The position numbers and the translations under genes were made by a program. This document shows, piece by piece, positions 1 to 6,093 of a stretch of DNA of 6,801 nt. Numbering within the stretch: position 1 is the first letter of the stretch; the number at the start of each line of letters is the position of its first letter. The notes beneath the pieces are model-generated. The model was not told the origin of the DNA and did no database searches. It saw only the letters and a program-made list of their open reading frames with translations. The stretch comes from Clostridiales bacterium. Its GTDB lineage: Bacteria > Bacillota > Clostridia > Peptostreptococcales > Anaerovoracaceae. The stretch covers positions 1 through 6,801 of the forward strand of contig JAAYHT010000286.1 in the NCBI GenBank assembly GCA_012735285.1, read 5' to 3'.

Positions 1-10
1 ATAACAAAAA

Positions 11-28
11 TCCGCTTGAAAAAGCGGA
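11..28. terminator. Short GAAA-loop hairpin, possible terminator (weak)
   Basis: TCCGCTT (11-17) and AAGCGGA (22-28) form a perfect 7-bp stem closed by a GAAA tetraloop. On the + strand it is followed only by CTTTG, a poor U tract. On the - strand it is followed by ATTTTTGTTAT, which is a better terminator tail. It could end a gene lying left of the window in either orientation, but no gene is visible there, so the assignment is tentative. Confidence 0.35.
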
Positions 29-44
29 CTTTGTCGACAGTCTG

Positions 45-78
45 AGAGACTATATAAAATATAGTCTCTATATTTTAT
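45..78 (+). terminator. Probable rho-independent terminator of an upstream gene
   Basis: AGAGACTATAT (45-55) and ATATAGTCTCT (59-69) form a perfect 11-bp stem with an AAA loop, followed by the T-rich stretch ATATTTTATA. The stem is A/T-rich and the tail is interrupted by A, so it is not a strong terminator. Its place just before a new gene with its own leader fits the end of a transcript entering from the left. Confidence 0.5.
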
Positions 79-81
79 AAG

Positions 82-111
82 TTTACACAGTGGTTGCGGA
101 ATCTTTAAAAG
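82..111 (+). promoter_or_regulatory. Weak promoter candidate for the first gene
   Basis: TTTACA (82-87) matches the -35 consensus at five of six positions. With an 18-base spacer it is followed by TAAAAG (106-111), which matches the -10 consensus at four of six. A better -10-like hexamer, TATATT (114-119), lies at an unsuitable distance from any good -35 box. A promoter is expected here because a terminator-like hairpin lies upstream, but the exact boxes are uncertain. Confidence 0.25.
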
Positions 112-119
112 GGTATATT

Positions 120-158
120 TCTAACAGTTGTTGTAGTACTCTTATGGCGCTGTTAAGA
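120..158 (+). promoter_or_regulatory. Inverted repeat in the leader of the first gene
   Basis: TAACAG (122-127) is repeated in inverse as CTGTTA (150-155), and pairing extends by two bases (TC at 120-121 with GA at 157-158) if one A is bulged. The arms are 22 bases apart. The element ends about 12 bases before the ribosome binding site. It may be an operator or a leader hairpin, but an 8-bp interrupted repeat in A/T-rich DNA can also arise by chance. Confidence 0.2.
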
Positions 159-184
159 TATATTTATTGAAGGGAGTGATAATA

Positions 185-625
185 TTGAACAATGATTTAG
201 CTATTGAAGCAAGGAACAAGGCAGGAAACTATTTTAAAGAGGGCTACAATTGTGCTGAAGCGATTTTCTTAACTTTTAGAGAGTACTTAGCGCCAGAAAT
301 GGATCCTGCTATGGTAAAGCTATTAACGGGTTTTGGAAACGGGCTTGGACAAGCCGGTTGCATGTGTGGAGCCTTAACTGGATCAATTATGGCTCTAAAC
401 ATGGTAAAAGGTAGAACTTCAAATGAAGAGGATAGGACAGAATCCTATAATCACTCACGTGAATTCCATGATCTCTTCGAAGAAAAGTTCGGCTCAAGCT
501 GCTGCCGCTTACTTAATACCCATCCTTATGAAAGCAGGGAACATCTTATAACCTGCTTAAAGATCACGGGAAACACGGCCAAGATGCTGGTGGAATTCAT
601 GAATGAGAAAGGACTTTTGAAGTAA
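185..625 (+). CDS. C_GCAxxG_C_C family (putative redox-active) protein
   Basis: The product is a 146-residue soluble protein with no signal peptide or membrane segment. It has the cysteine pattern of the C_GCAxxG_C_C family: Cys23 in GYNCAEA, Cys59 and Cys61 in GCMCGALTG, the pair Cys106-Cys107 in GSSCCRLL, and Cys124. The family is widespread in anaerobes and is described only as probably redox-active or metal-binding. No reaction is established, and I do not assign one. I chose the TTG at 185 because AAGGGAGTGAT (170-180) is an almost perfect Shine-Dalgarno sequence 8 bases upstream (measured from GGGAG). In-frame TTG at 167 and GTG at 176 overlap or precede that site and lack one of their own. 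A 103-base gap with a promoter separates it from the operon downstream, so any link to the folate and pantoate genes is only by proximity. Confidence 0.85.
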   Translation: MNNDLAIEARNKAGNYFKEGYNCAEAIFLTFREYLAPEMDPAMVKLLTGFGNGLGQAGCMCGALTGSIMALNMVKGRTSNEEDRTESYNHSREFHDLFEEKFGSSCCRLLNTHPYESREHLITCLKITGNTAKMLVEFMNEKGLLK

Positions 626-639
626 AACTATAATTAATA

Positions 640-668
640 TTGCATTTTTGTATATTGGTGGATATAAT
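640..668 (+). promoter_or_regulatory. Sigma-A type promoter of the fhs operon
   Basis: TTGCAT (640-645) and a perfect TATAAT (663-668) are separated by exactly 17 bases. The -35 box keeps only the TTG, but the -10 box is ideal. Transcription would start near 675, giving a leader of about 54 bases before the ATG of fhs. This is the only convincing promoter I see for the genes from 729 to the right edge. Confidence 0.6.
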
Positions 669-679
669 TAATTTAAGAA

Positions 680-714
680 AAATCGAAATAGCATATCGCA
701 TTGCGAAACGATTT
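680..714 (+). promoter_or_regulatory. Nested palindrome downstream of the -10 box: operator or leader hairpin
   Basis: AAATCG (680-685) is mirrored by CGATTT (709-714), and between them lies TCGCATTGCGA (696-706), a perfect palindrome around a central T. The element starts about 5 bases past the expected transcription start and ends just before the ribosome binding site of fhs. That is a suitable place for a repressor site or a translation-modulating hairpin. The IclR-family regulator encoded in the same operon is the obvious candidate to bind it, but this is inference. Confidence 0.4.
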
Positions 715-728
715 ATGGAGGAAGTAAA

Positions 729-2408
729 ATGGCCTTTAAAAGTGATATAGAAATTGCTCATGAAGCTACACCTAAGCCAATACATGAGATAGCAGATAAG
801 TTGTCTATTAAGGACGACTATGTTGAATCTTACGGGAAATATAAAGCTAAGATAGATTACAACATCTTAGATGAATATAGCGATAAAGAGGACGGAAAAT
901 TAATTTTAGTAACCGCTATAAATCCTACCCCTGCAGGTGAAGGTAAGACTACTACCACTGTAGGACTAGGCGATGCTTTGAGTAGATTAGGTAAGAAATC
1001 CATCATCGCTTTGAGAGAACCTTCTTTAGGACCGGTATTTGGAGTAAAAGGAGGGGCCGCAGGTGGCGGATATGCACAGGTTATACCCATGGAGGATATA
1101 AACCTTCATTTCACTGGTGATATTCACGCAGTGACAACTGCCAATAACCTTATCGCTGCTCTTTTAGATAACCATATCCAGCAGGGCAACAGCTTGAGAA
1201 TAGACAATAGAAGAATTATTTGGAAGAGATGTCTGGATATGAACGACAGACAACTGAGATTCATAGTAAACGGTCTTGGCGGCAAGCCTAACGGAACGCC
1301 CCGTGAGGATGGTTTTGATATCTCTGTTGCCTCTGAAATTATGGCTGTACTATGCCTTTCTAATGATTTAGATGATCTCAAACAAAAGGTTGGAAAGATC
1401 ATAGTTGCATATGATTATGATGGAAATCCTGTAACTGTTGCAGACCTTAAGGGTCAGGGTGCAGTTGCAGCTTTATTAAAGGATGCCTTAAAGCCTAATT
1501 TGGTTCAGACCCTGGAAAATACTCCGGCCTTTATTCATGGAGGACCCTTTGCAAACATAGCTCATGGCTGCAACAGTATAATGGCCACTAAGATTGCTCT
1601 TAAGCTTGGTGACTATGTAGTAACAGAAGCTGGTTTCGGAGCTGATTTAGGCGCAGAAAAATTCATTGACATCAAGTGTAGAATAAGTGGATTAAAACCC
1701 GATGCAGTTGTCATCGTTGCTACGGCTAGGGCGCTGAAACTGCACGGCGGAGCCTTGAAAGAGGAATTAAATAAGGAAAATATGGATGCCCTTGAAAAGG
1801 GTATAGAAAACCTCTTAAAGCATGTTGAGAATGTTAACAATGTATTCGGTCTTCCCGCAGTAGTTGCCATAAACAGGTTCCCCACTGATACGGAAAAGGA
1901 GCTTGCATATATTAAAGACAGATGCAATGAATTAGGCGTAAATGCAATACTTTCTGAAGTTTGGGCCAAGGGCGGAGAAGGCGGAATTGCTTTAGCAGAG
2001 GAAGTCATTAGGGTTATAGAAGAAGGACAAAGCAACTTTAAATATGCTTATGATGTTAATTTACCTATAAAAGAGAAGATAGAGATAATTGCTAAGAATG
2101 TCTACGGTGCTGATGGAGTGGATTATGTAGCCAACTCTTCAAAGCAGATTGAGGAGCTTGAAAGCCTTGGCTATGGAAATCTACCTATTTGTATGGCAAA
2201 GACACAATATTCCCTTTCCGACGATCCTAAGAAGCTTGGCAGGCCTAAGAATTTCAGGATTACGGTAAGAAATGTTAAGCCTTCTATTGGTGCCGGATTT
2301 ATAGTAGCTTTGACCGGAGAAATTATGACTATGCCTGGTCTTCCTAAGAAGCCAGCTGCAGAAGTTATTGATGTGGATAGAACCGGTAGGATCTATGGTC
2401 TATTTTAG
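729..2408 (+). CDS. fhs: Formate--tetrahydrofolate ligase
   Basis: This cytoplasmic enzyme interconverts formate, ATP and THF with 10-formyl-THF, ADP and phosphate. It charges formate in acetogens, and runs in reverse to make ATP in purine-fermenting clostridia. At 559 residues it has the usual full length. The P-loop TPAGEGKTT is at residues 67-75, REPSLGP at 97-103, and the family signature [11 protein letters not shown] is exact at 105-115. The second signature, [12 protein letters not shown] (330-341), has Ala333 where Ile, Val or Leu is usual. The fold otherwise looks intact through [10 protein letters not shown] near the C terminus. The ATG at 729 is preceded by GGAGG (717-721) with 7 bases between. 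It is the first gene after the promoter at 640-668, and folD begins 9 bases after its stop. Identification is secure; the direction of flux cannot be read from the sequence. Confidence 0.97.
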   Translation: MAFKSDIEIAHEATPKPIHEIADKLSIKDDYVESYGKYKAKIDYNILDEYSDKEDGKLILVTAINPTPAGEGKTTTTVGLGDALSRLGKKSIIALREPSLGPVFGVKGGAAGGGYAQVIPMEDINLHFTGDIHAVTTANNLIAALLDNHIQQGNSLRIDNRRIIWKRCLDMNDRQLRFIVNGLGGKPNGTPREDGFDISVASEIMAVLCLSNDLDDLKQKVGKIIVAYDYDGNPVTVADLKGQGAVAALLKDALKPNLVQTLENTPAFIHGGPFANIAHGCNSIMATKIALKLGDYVVTEAGFGADLGAEKFIDIKCRISGLKPDAVVIVATARALKLHGGALKEELNKENMDALEKGIENLLKHVENVNNVFGLPAVVAINRFPTDTEKELAYIKDRCNELGVNAILSEVWAKGGEGGIALAEEVIRVIEEGQSNFKYAYDVNLPIKEKIEIIAKNVYGADGVDYVANSSKQIEELESLGYGNLPICMAKTQYSLSDDPKKLGRPKNFRITVRNVKPSIGAGFIVALTGEIMTMPGLPKKPAAEVIDVDRTGRIYGLF

Positions 2409-2417
2409 GTGAGTGCC

Positions 2418-3269
2418 ATGTTGTTATTAAAAGGTAAACCCGTAGCGGATAAAATTCGAGAAAACATTTTATCCGCTGTGGAGAATTGTAAAAGCAAGGG
2501 TCTTGATCTTCCAAGGCTAGCAATAATGCGTGCTGGGGAAGAGCCTGATGATATTGCTTATGAAAGAAGAATTATTAAAAACTGTGATTCATTAGGCATT
2601 GAGGTTAAAACAGTCCTTGTTGATAGAGATATTGGCATGGACGAATTTATGGATATCCTTTCAGATCTAAATGAGGATCCAAAAATTCATGGGATCTTGA
2701 TATTCAGACCTCTGCCTGAACAGCTAGATCTGGATATTATAAGCAGGGCAGTAAAGGCAGTAAAGGATATTGACTGCATGAACCCTATAAACATCCAAAA
2801 GGTCTTTGAGGGTGATACAAGTGGTATTCTACCCTGTACCCCTGAAGCTTGTATTGAAATCTTAAAGCACTATGGCTATGAGTTGACTGGAAAAAATGTA
2901 GCCATTGTTAATAGAAGCATGGTATTAGGAAAACCGCTTTCTATGTTGTTTCTTTTAGAAAATTCTACTGTAACAATCTGCCATTCTAAAACAAAAGACC
3001 TTCCTAAGATTACCCGCAATGCAGATATTGTTGTAACAGGTGTAGGAAGGGCTAAATTCTTTGGACCAGAGTATTTTTCTGAGAACAGCGTAGTTGTTGA
3101 CGTTGGTATCAATTATGAAGAAGGTGGTTTATGTGGAGACGTGGACTTTGACAGTGTGACCGATAAGGTCAGTGCCATAACCCCTGTCCCCGGAGGTGTG
3201 GGCACTGTTACTTCTATGATCTTGTTAAACAATGTAATTAAGGCTATGAGGTTACAGAATAAGGGATAA
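2418..3269 (+). CDS. folD: Methylene-THF dehydrogenase, FolD family, lacking cyclohydrolase residues
   Basis: FolD proteins oxidise 5,10-methylene-THF to methenyl-THF with NAD(P)+ and usually also hydrolyse it to 10-formyl-THF. This 283-residue protein has the family layout: LKGKPVAD near the N terminus, Tyr48 of the substrate site, KDID with Asp117 and Asp119, PCTP (139-142), the Rossmann loop NRSMVLGKP (165-173), CHSKTKDL, and TPVPGGVGTVT near the C terminus. Two key positions differ. The catalytic lysine four residues after the conserved tyrosine (Lys54 in E. coli) is Ile52, and the glutamine of the VQLPLP motif is Phe96 in IFRPLP. From memory, similar FolDs occur in clostridia that carry a separate cyclohydrolase, FchA, which is not in this window. 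I prefer ATG 2418, which has AGGTGAG (2407-2413) overlapping the fhs stop. GTG 2409 directly after that stop is the alternative and adds three residues. Confidence 0.93.
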   Translation: MLLLKGKPVADKIRENILSAVENCKSKGLDLPRLAIMRAGEEPDDIAYERRIIKNCDSLGIEVKTVLVDRDIGMDEFMDILSDLNEDPKIHGILIFRPLPEQLDLDIISRAVKAVKDIDCMNPINIQKVFEGDTSGILPCTPEACIEILKHYGYELTGKNVAIVNRSMVLGKPLSMLFLLENSTVTICHSKTKDLPKITRNADIVVTGVGRAKFFGPEYFSENSVVVDVGINYEEGGLCGDVDFDSVTDKVSAITPVPGGVGTVTSMILLNNVIKAMRLQNKG

Positions 3270-3271
3270 AT

Positions 3272-4057
3272 ATGACAAAAGAAAAATCAAATACTGTTAA
3301 ATCAGTATTAAAAGCATTCGCAATCATAGAGGAATTGGATAAGGCCGGGGAACTCAGCATAGGTGAACTGAGCAAAAGACTATCTATGGATAAGTCTACC
3401 GTTCACCGCCTGATAAACACAATTAAGGAAGCCGGTTATGTAACGCAGAATGAGGATAATAGGAAGTATTCCAATAGCCTTAAGCTATTTGCTATAGGAA
3501 ACAAGGTTGTCAAATCGACAGGGATTAAAAAGATAGCAAGGCCCTATCTTGAATACCTGGCGGATAAAACCGGTGAAACTGTCAACTTAGGTGTAAGGGT
3601 AGGTGCTAAGGTCATCTATGTTGATAAGATTGAAAGCAGTTCTACTATAAGGGCTGGACTTGAAATAGGGATGACGGTGCCTACATATTGTTCAGGATTA
3701 GGAAAAGCCATACTGGCTTTTACACCTGAAGATGCTTTAAATGAAGTACTGGATGAGATTAATTTTAAAAAGTATACGAAAAATACGATTCAGGATAGAG
3801 AAGACTTTTTAAAGGAATTGGAAGTAGTCAGAAACAAGGGCTATTCGATCGATGATGAAGAGTATGTAGACGGACTTATTTGCTTCGGTGTACCCGTATT
3901 TGATTATCATGGAAATCCAGTTGCTGCTGTTAGCGTATCTTTTCCAAAATACAGGTACGACGAATCAAAACATCATGAGATGCATTCCAAGCTGCTGCTG
4001 GAGACCTCCAGGGAGTTATCTAAGCAGCTTGGCTATAGATCTGAGCATAACTTTTAA
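3272..4057 (+). CDS. IclR-family transcriptional regulator
   Basis: The 261-residue protein has the two-domain IclR layout and typical length. An N-terminal winged helix-turn-helix spans about residues 8-75, with LSIGELSKRLSMDKSTVHRL as the helix-turn-helix. It is followed by the effector-binding domain from about residue 83, with ETVNLGVRVG, YVDKIES, the SGLGKAILAF segment, YSIDDEEYVDGLICFGVPVF and a final PVAAVSVSFP strand. IclR proteins bind small acids or aromatic metabolites in this domain and commonly control catabolic operons as repressors or activators. The ATG at 3272 lies 2 bases after the folD stop, with AAGGGA (3261-3266) as ribosome binding site. It is co-directional and internal to the operon, so it is probably autoregulated with the pathway. 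The likely target is the palindrome at 680-714. A pathway intermediate such as ketopantoate or 2-oxoisovalerate is a reasonable but unproven effector. Confidence 0.93.
   Translation: MTKEKSNTVKSVLKAFAIIEELDKAGELSIGELSKRLSMDKSTVHRLINTIKEAGYVTQNEDNRKYSNSLKLFAIGNKVVKSTGIKKIARPYLEYLADKTGETVNLGVRVGAKVIYVDKIESSSTIRAGLEIGMTVPTYCSGLGKAILAFTPEDALNEVLDEINFKKYTKNTIQDREDFLKELEVVRNKGYSIDDEEYVDGLICFGVPVFDYHGNPVAAVSVSFPKYRYDESKHHEMHSKLLLETSRELSKQLGYRSEHNF
3989..4030 (+). repeat. Nested inverted repeats at the 3' end of the IclR gene
   Basis: AAGCTGCT (3989-3996) pairs with AGCAGCTT (4023-4030), and inside it CTGGAG (3998-4003) pairs with CTCCAG (4006-4011) around an AC dinucleotide. The structure lies within coding sequence about 50 bases before panB. 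It could form an RNA stem that affects expression between regulator and enzyme genes. The inner loop is too short to close fully, and codon repetition (Leu-Leu-Leu and similar) could explain part of it. Confidence 0.3.
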
Positions 4058-4069
4058 TTTTTAATATGT

Positions 4070-4075
4070 GGAGGT
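4070..4075 (+). promoter_or_regulatory. Strong ribosome binding site that fixes the panB start
   Basis: GGAGGT (4070-4075), read with the following AAG, is a near-ideal Shine-Dalgarno sequence 7 bases before ATG 4083. It rules out the in-frame GTG at 4068, which overlaps it. It is the strongest site in the downstream half of the operon, which suggests panB is translated efficiently and independently of the IclR gene. Confidence 0.8.
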
Positions 4076-4082
4076 AAGAAAA

Positions 4083-4913
4083 ATGGCCAAGATTACAACA
4101 TTAAAGTTACAGGAAATGAAAGAAAAGGGCGAAAAGATAAGCATGACCACGGCTTATGACTATCCTACAGCAGTATTGGTGGAGAAGGCAGGGATTGAAA
4201 TAATTCTTGTTGGAGACTCACTTATGATGGCAGTTATGGGAGACGATTCCACAGTATCTTGTACAGTTGACCAGATGATATACCATATCAAACCAGTAGT
4301 ACTGGGTGCTCCTACACCGCTGATAGTAGGGGATATGCCCTTTGGTTCCTACAATGAATCTAAAGAGCAGGCTGTAAGAAATGCTACAAGACTTATGAAA
4401 GAAGGAAGATGTGATGTAGTCAAGCTCGAAGGAGGAAAAGAGGTAGCAGACATAGTTAAAGCTATAGTTGATGCTGGTATCCCTGTAATGGGTCATATCG
4501 GTTTAACTCCTCAGACAGTGTCAAAGCTTGGCGGATTTAAAGTTCAGGGCAAGGGCGACAAGGCTAAGGAAGTTTTAGAAGACGCACTTGCTATTCAAGA
4601 AGCTGGAGCTTTCAGTATCGTTCTTGAATGTATACCTGATCAGCTTGGTAAATTGATTACTGAAAAACTTAGGATACCTACAATAGGAATTGGCGGAGGA
4701 AGATATACTGACGGTCAAGTATTGGTATTCCACGATATGGTAGGCCTATTTGACAAGTTTGTACCTAAATTTGTTAAACAGTATCTAAACCTTACACCAG
4801 AGATTGTAAAGGCTTTAGAGACCTTTAAGGAAGAAGTTAAAGCGGGTAAGTTCCCTGAAGAAAAGCATACTTTTGGAGGTGTAACCGAAGAAGAGTTAGA
4901 AAGATTGTACTAA
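4083..4913 (+). CDS. panB: 3-methyl-2-oxobutanoate hydroxymethyltransferase (PanB family)
   Basis: PanB reversibly transfers the hydroxymethyl group of methylene-THF to 2-oxoisovalerate, giving ketopantoate, in a Mg-dependent TIM-barrel enzyme. This 276-residue copy is full length. Both metal ligands are present and fall at the E. coli numbers: Asp45 in VGDSL and Asp84 in VGDMPF. Lys114 and Glu116 in VKLEGG, GHIGLTPQ (137-144), catalytic Glu182 in LECIP, and the GIGGG and DGQVLVFHD phosphate-loop region follow. Two places differ from the usual sequence: Met48-Met49 after GDSL, where glycine is typical at 48, and GIGGG where GIGAG is usual. All catalytic residues are kept, so it should be active, but substrate range could differ. 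It lies 25 bases after the IclR gene and 24 before the ketopantoate reductase. No panC or panD accompanies it, unlike a normal pantothenate operon. Confidence 0.92.
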   Translation: MAKITTLKLQEMKEKGEKISMTTAYDYPTAVLVEKAGIEIILVGDSLMMAVMGDDSTVSCTVDQMIYHIKPVVLGAPTPLIVGDMPFGSYNESKEQAVRNATRLMKEGRCDVVKLEGGKEVADIVKAIVDAGIPVMGHIGLTPQTVSKLGGFKVQGKGDKAKEVLEDALAIQEAGAFSIVLECIPDQLGKLITEKLRIPTIGIGGGRYTDGQVLVFHDMVGLFDKFVPKFVKQYLNLTPEIVKALETFKEEVKAGKFPEEKHTFGGVTEEELERLY

Positions 4914-4937
4914 TCTGCTCTTTAATGAGGTGGAAAA

Positions 4938-5864
4938 ATGAAGATTGTAATTATAGGCGCTGGAGCTATGGGAAGCCTGTATGGCGCCAAGCTTTCAACA
5001 GTCCCTACTAATGAAGTATACCTCCTGGATGTGTGGAAGGACCATGTGGATGCCATAAATAGCAATGGGCTCTTGATAGAACAAGGTGGAGAGTTTATCA
5101 AGTATGACAAGGTGAAAGCAAGCACTGATGCCGCAAGCGTTGGGGTGTGTGACCTTGCAATTATCTTTGTCAAATCCACTCTTACCAGTCAAGCTGTTAA
5201 GAGTAATAAGGCGGTATTTGGGCCTCAAACAATCGCTCTTACACTTCAAAATGGTCTTGGGAATATCGAGTTAATTAGTCAAGAGGTAAATAAGGAGAAT
5301 ATCATTGCGGGGACCACTGCCCATGGTGCAACCATGCTTGGTCCAGGAAAGATTAGGCATGCGGGAGTAGGAAAGACAATAATAGGTGAACTTGATGGAA
5401 ATAGTTCTGAAAGAATTGAAAAACTAGCCCAGAATTTCAATGAGGCGGAACTTGAAACAGAAGTATCAAGTAATGTACTCGGTTTGATTTGGGATAAACT
5501 GTTGGTTAATGTCGGCATAAATGCTCTAACCGGGATTACCGGATTGCATAACGGAGAATTGCTAGACTATCCTGAAATAGAGGAGATATTGGAGAAGGCC
5601 GTAAAAGAAGGGGCCGAAGTTGCTAGAAAGAAAAATATTCAGCTGGGTTTCAGTGACCCGGTCGCTCACACTAAAGAGGTTTGTCGAGCTACAGCAGCTA
5701 ATAAATCTTCCATGTTGCAGGATTTATTGAACCGTAAGCAGACAGAAATCGACATGATTAATGGCGCTATTGTCGAGGAAGGAAAACAGCTAGGAGTTGA
5801 TACCCCTGTCAATAGTGTTCTGACTAACTTAGTAAAGTTCTTTCAAAGGTATGAAGGGAAGTAG
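4938..5864 (+). CDS. panE: 2-dehydropantoate 2-reductase (PanE/ApbA family)
   Basis: This enzyme interconverts ketopantoate and D-pantoate with a nicotinamide cofactor. The 308-residue product starts with the Rossmann motif GAGAMG (7-12) and continues with Lys79 (FVKS), LQNGLGN (103-109), and the C-terminal catalytic set: Lys187 in WDKLLVNVGIN with Asn191 and Asn195, Ser258 in SSMLQD, and Glu270 in TEIDMINGAI. These match Lys176, Asn180, Asn184, Ser244 and Glu256 of E. coli PanE. The second beta strand ends in Asp31, where the E. coli enzyme has Arg31 that contacts the NADPH 2'-phosphate; this suggests NAD(H) use. GAGGTGG (4927-4933) precedes the ATG. Placement directly after panB makes ketopantoate the likely substrate, but the family also contains enzymes acting on other 2-oxoacids, so specificity is not proven. 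Confidence 0.9.
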   Translation: MKIVIIGAGAMGSLYGAKLSTVPTNEVYLLDVWKDHVDAINSNGLLIEQGGEFIKYDKVKASTDAASVGVCDLAIIFVKSTLTSQAVKSNKAVFGPQTIALTLQNGLGNIELISQEVNKENIIAGTTAHGATMLGPGKIRHAGVGKTIIGELDGNSSERIEKLAQNFNEAELETEVSSNVLGLIWDKLLVNVGINALTGITGLHNGELLDYPEIEEILEKAVKEGAEVARKKNIQLGFSDPVAHTKEVCRATAANKSSMLQDLLNRKQTEIDMINGAIVEEGKQLGVDTPVNSVLTNLVKFFQRYEGK

Positions 5865-5868
5865 TTTT

Positions 5869-6084
5869 ATGACCAAACTTAAATTCGACACAGAAAAGTG
5901 CAAGGGCTGTGAGCTCTGTGTAAGCGTATGTCCCAAGAAGATCTTAAAGATTGATGATAAAAAGATCAATAAGATGGGATATCACGTTATTACAGTTACA
6001 GACATGGATGCATGCACAAGTTGCGCCAACTGTGCACTTATGTGTCCTGATGGCGTAATATCAGTATTTAGAAAGAAGAAATAG
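5869..6084 (+). CDS. vorD: 2 x [4Fe-4S] ferredoxin, delta subunit of a 2-oxoacid:ferredoxin oxidoreductase (VorD type)
   Basis: This 71-residue protein carries two complete 4Fe-4S motifs, CKGCELCVSVCP (Cys11, 14, 17, 21) and CTSCANCALMCP (Cys49, 52, 55, 59), with GYHV between them. Its size and layout match the separate ferredoxin subunit that passes electrons from the thiamine diphosphate core of 2-oxoacid oxidoreductases to external ferredoxin. I use ATG 5869, 4 bases after the panE stop, with AAGGGA (5854-5859) inside the end of panE as ribosome binding site. An in-frame ATG at 5851 would overlap panE by 14 bases, lies in front of that site, and adds residues not typical of the family. The alpha subunit begins 9 bases downstream. 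Order ferredoxin-then-alpha is common for Vor and Kor operons. Symbol given by analogy; the KorD name is equally possible. Confidence 0.88.
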   Translation: MTKLKFDTEKCKGCELCVSVCPKKILKIDDKKINKMGYHVITVTDMDACTSCANCALMCPDGVISVFRKKK

Positions 6085-6093
6085 AGGATCAAT

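Noticed and set aside
626..728. THF riboswitch in the leader of fhs
   Set aside because: The expected leader is only about 54 bases, and I see none of the conserved junction or pseudoknot segments of known THF riboswitches. A simple promoter and palindrome explain the region better.
597..785. Small - strand open frame covering the fhs promoter
   Set aside because: It spans the promoter, the palindrome and the start of fhs, and its translation has no recognisable motif. A/T-rich intergenic DNA readily gives such frames.
857..2035. Long open frames on the - strand inside fhs (857-1090, 1124-1402, 1613-2035)
   Set aside because: They lie wholly within a clearly conserved gene, have Ser/Pro/Leu-rich translations with no family motif, and no ribosome binding site was evident. 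They are shadows of fhs.
4068..4082. GTG at 4068 as the start of panB
   Set aside because: The codon overlaps the GGAGGT ribosome binding site. ATG 4083 is correctly spaced and puts the two metal-binding aspartates at the E. coli positions 45 and 84.
4922..5518. - strand open frames inside panE (4922-5179, 4995-5249, 5279-5518)
   Set aside because: They overlap a full-length, motif-complete reductase and show no coding signature of their own.
4083..5864. Ordinary pantothenate biosynthesis operon
   Set aside because: Not fully excluded, but panC and panD are absent, and the partners are Fhs, FolD, Vor and an IclR regulator. The right flank could still hold panC, which is why this is listed as a refutation test in the main finding.
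5851..5868. ATG 5851 as the start of the ferredoxin subunit, overlapping panE
   Set aside because: ATG 5869 has AAGGGA at a suitable distance and gives the usual short N terminus before the first cluster motif. The earlier ATG lies ahead of that site.
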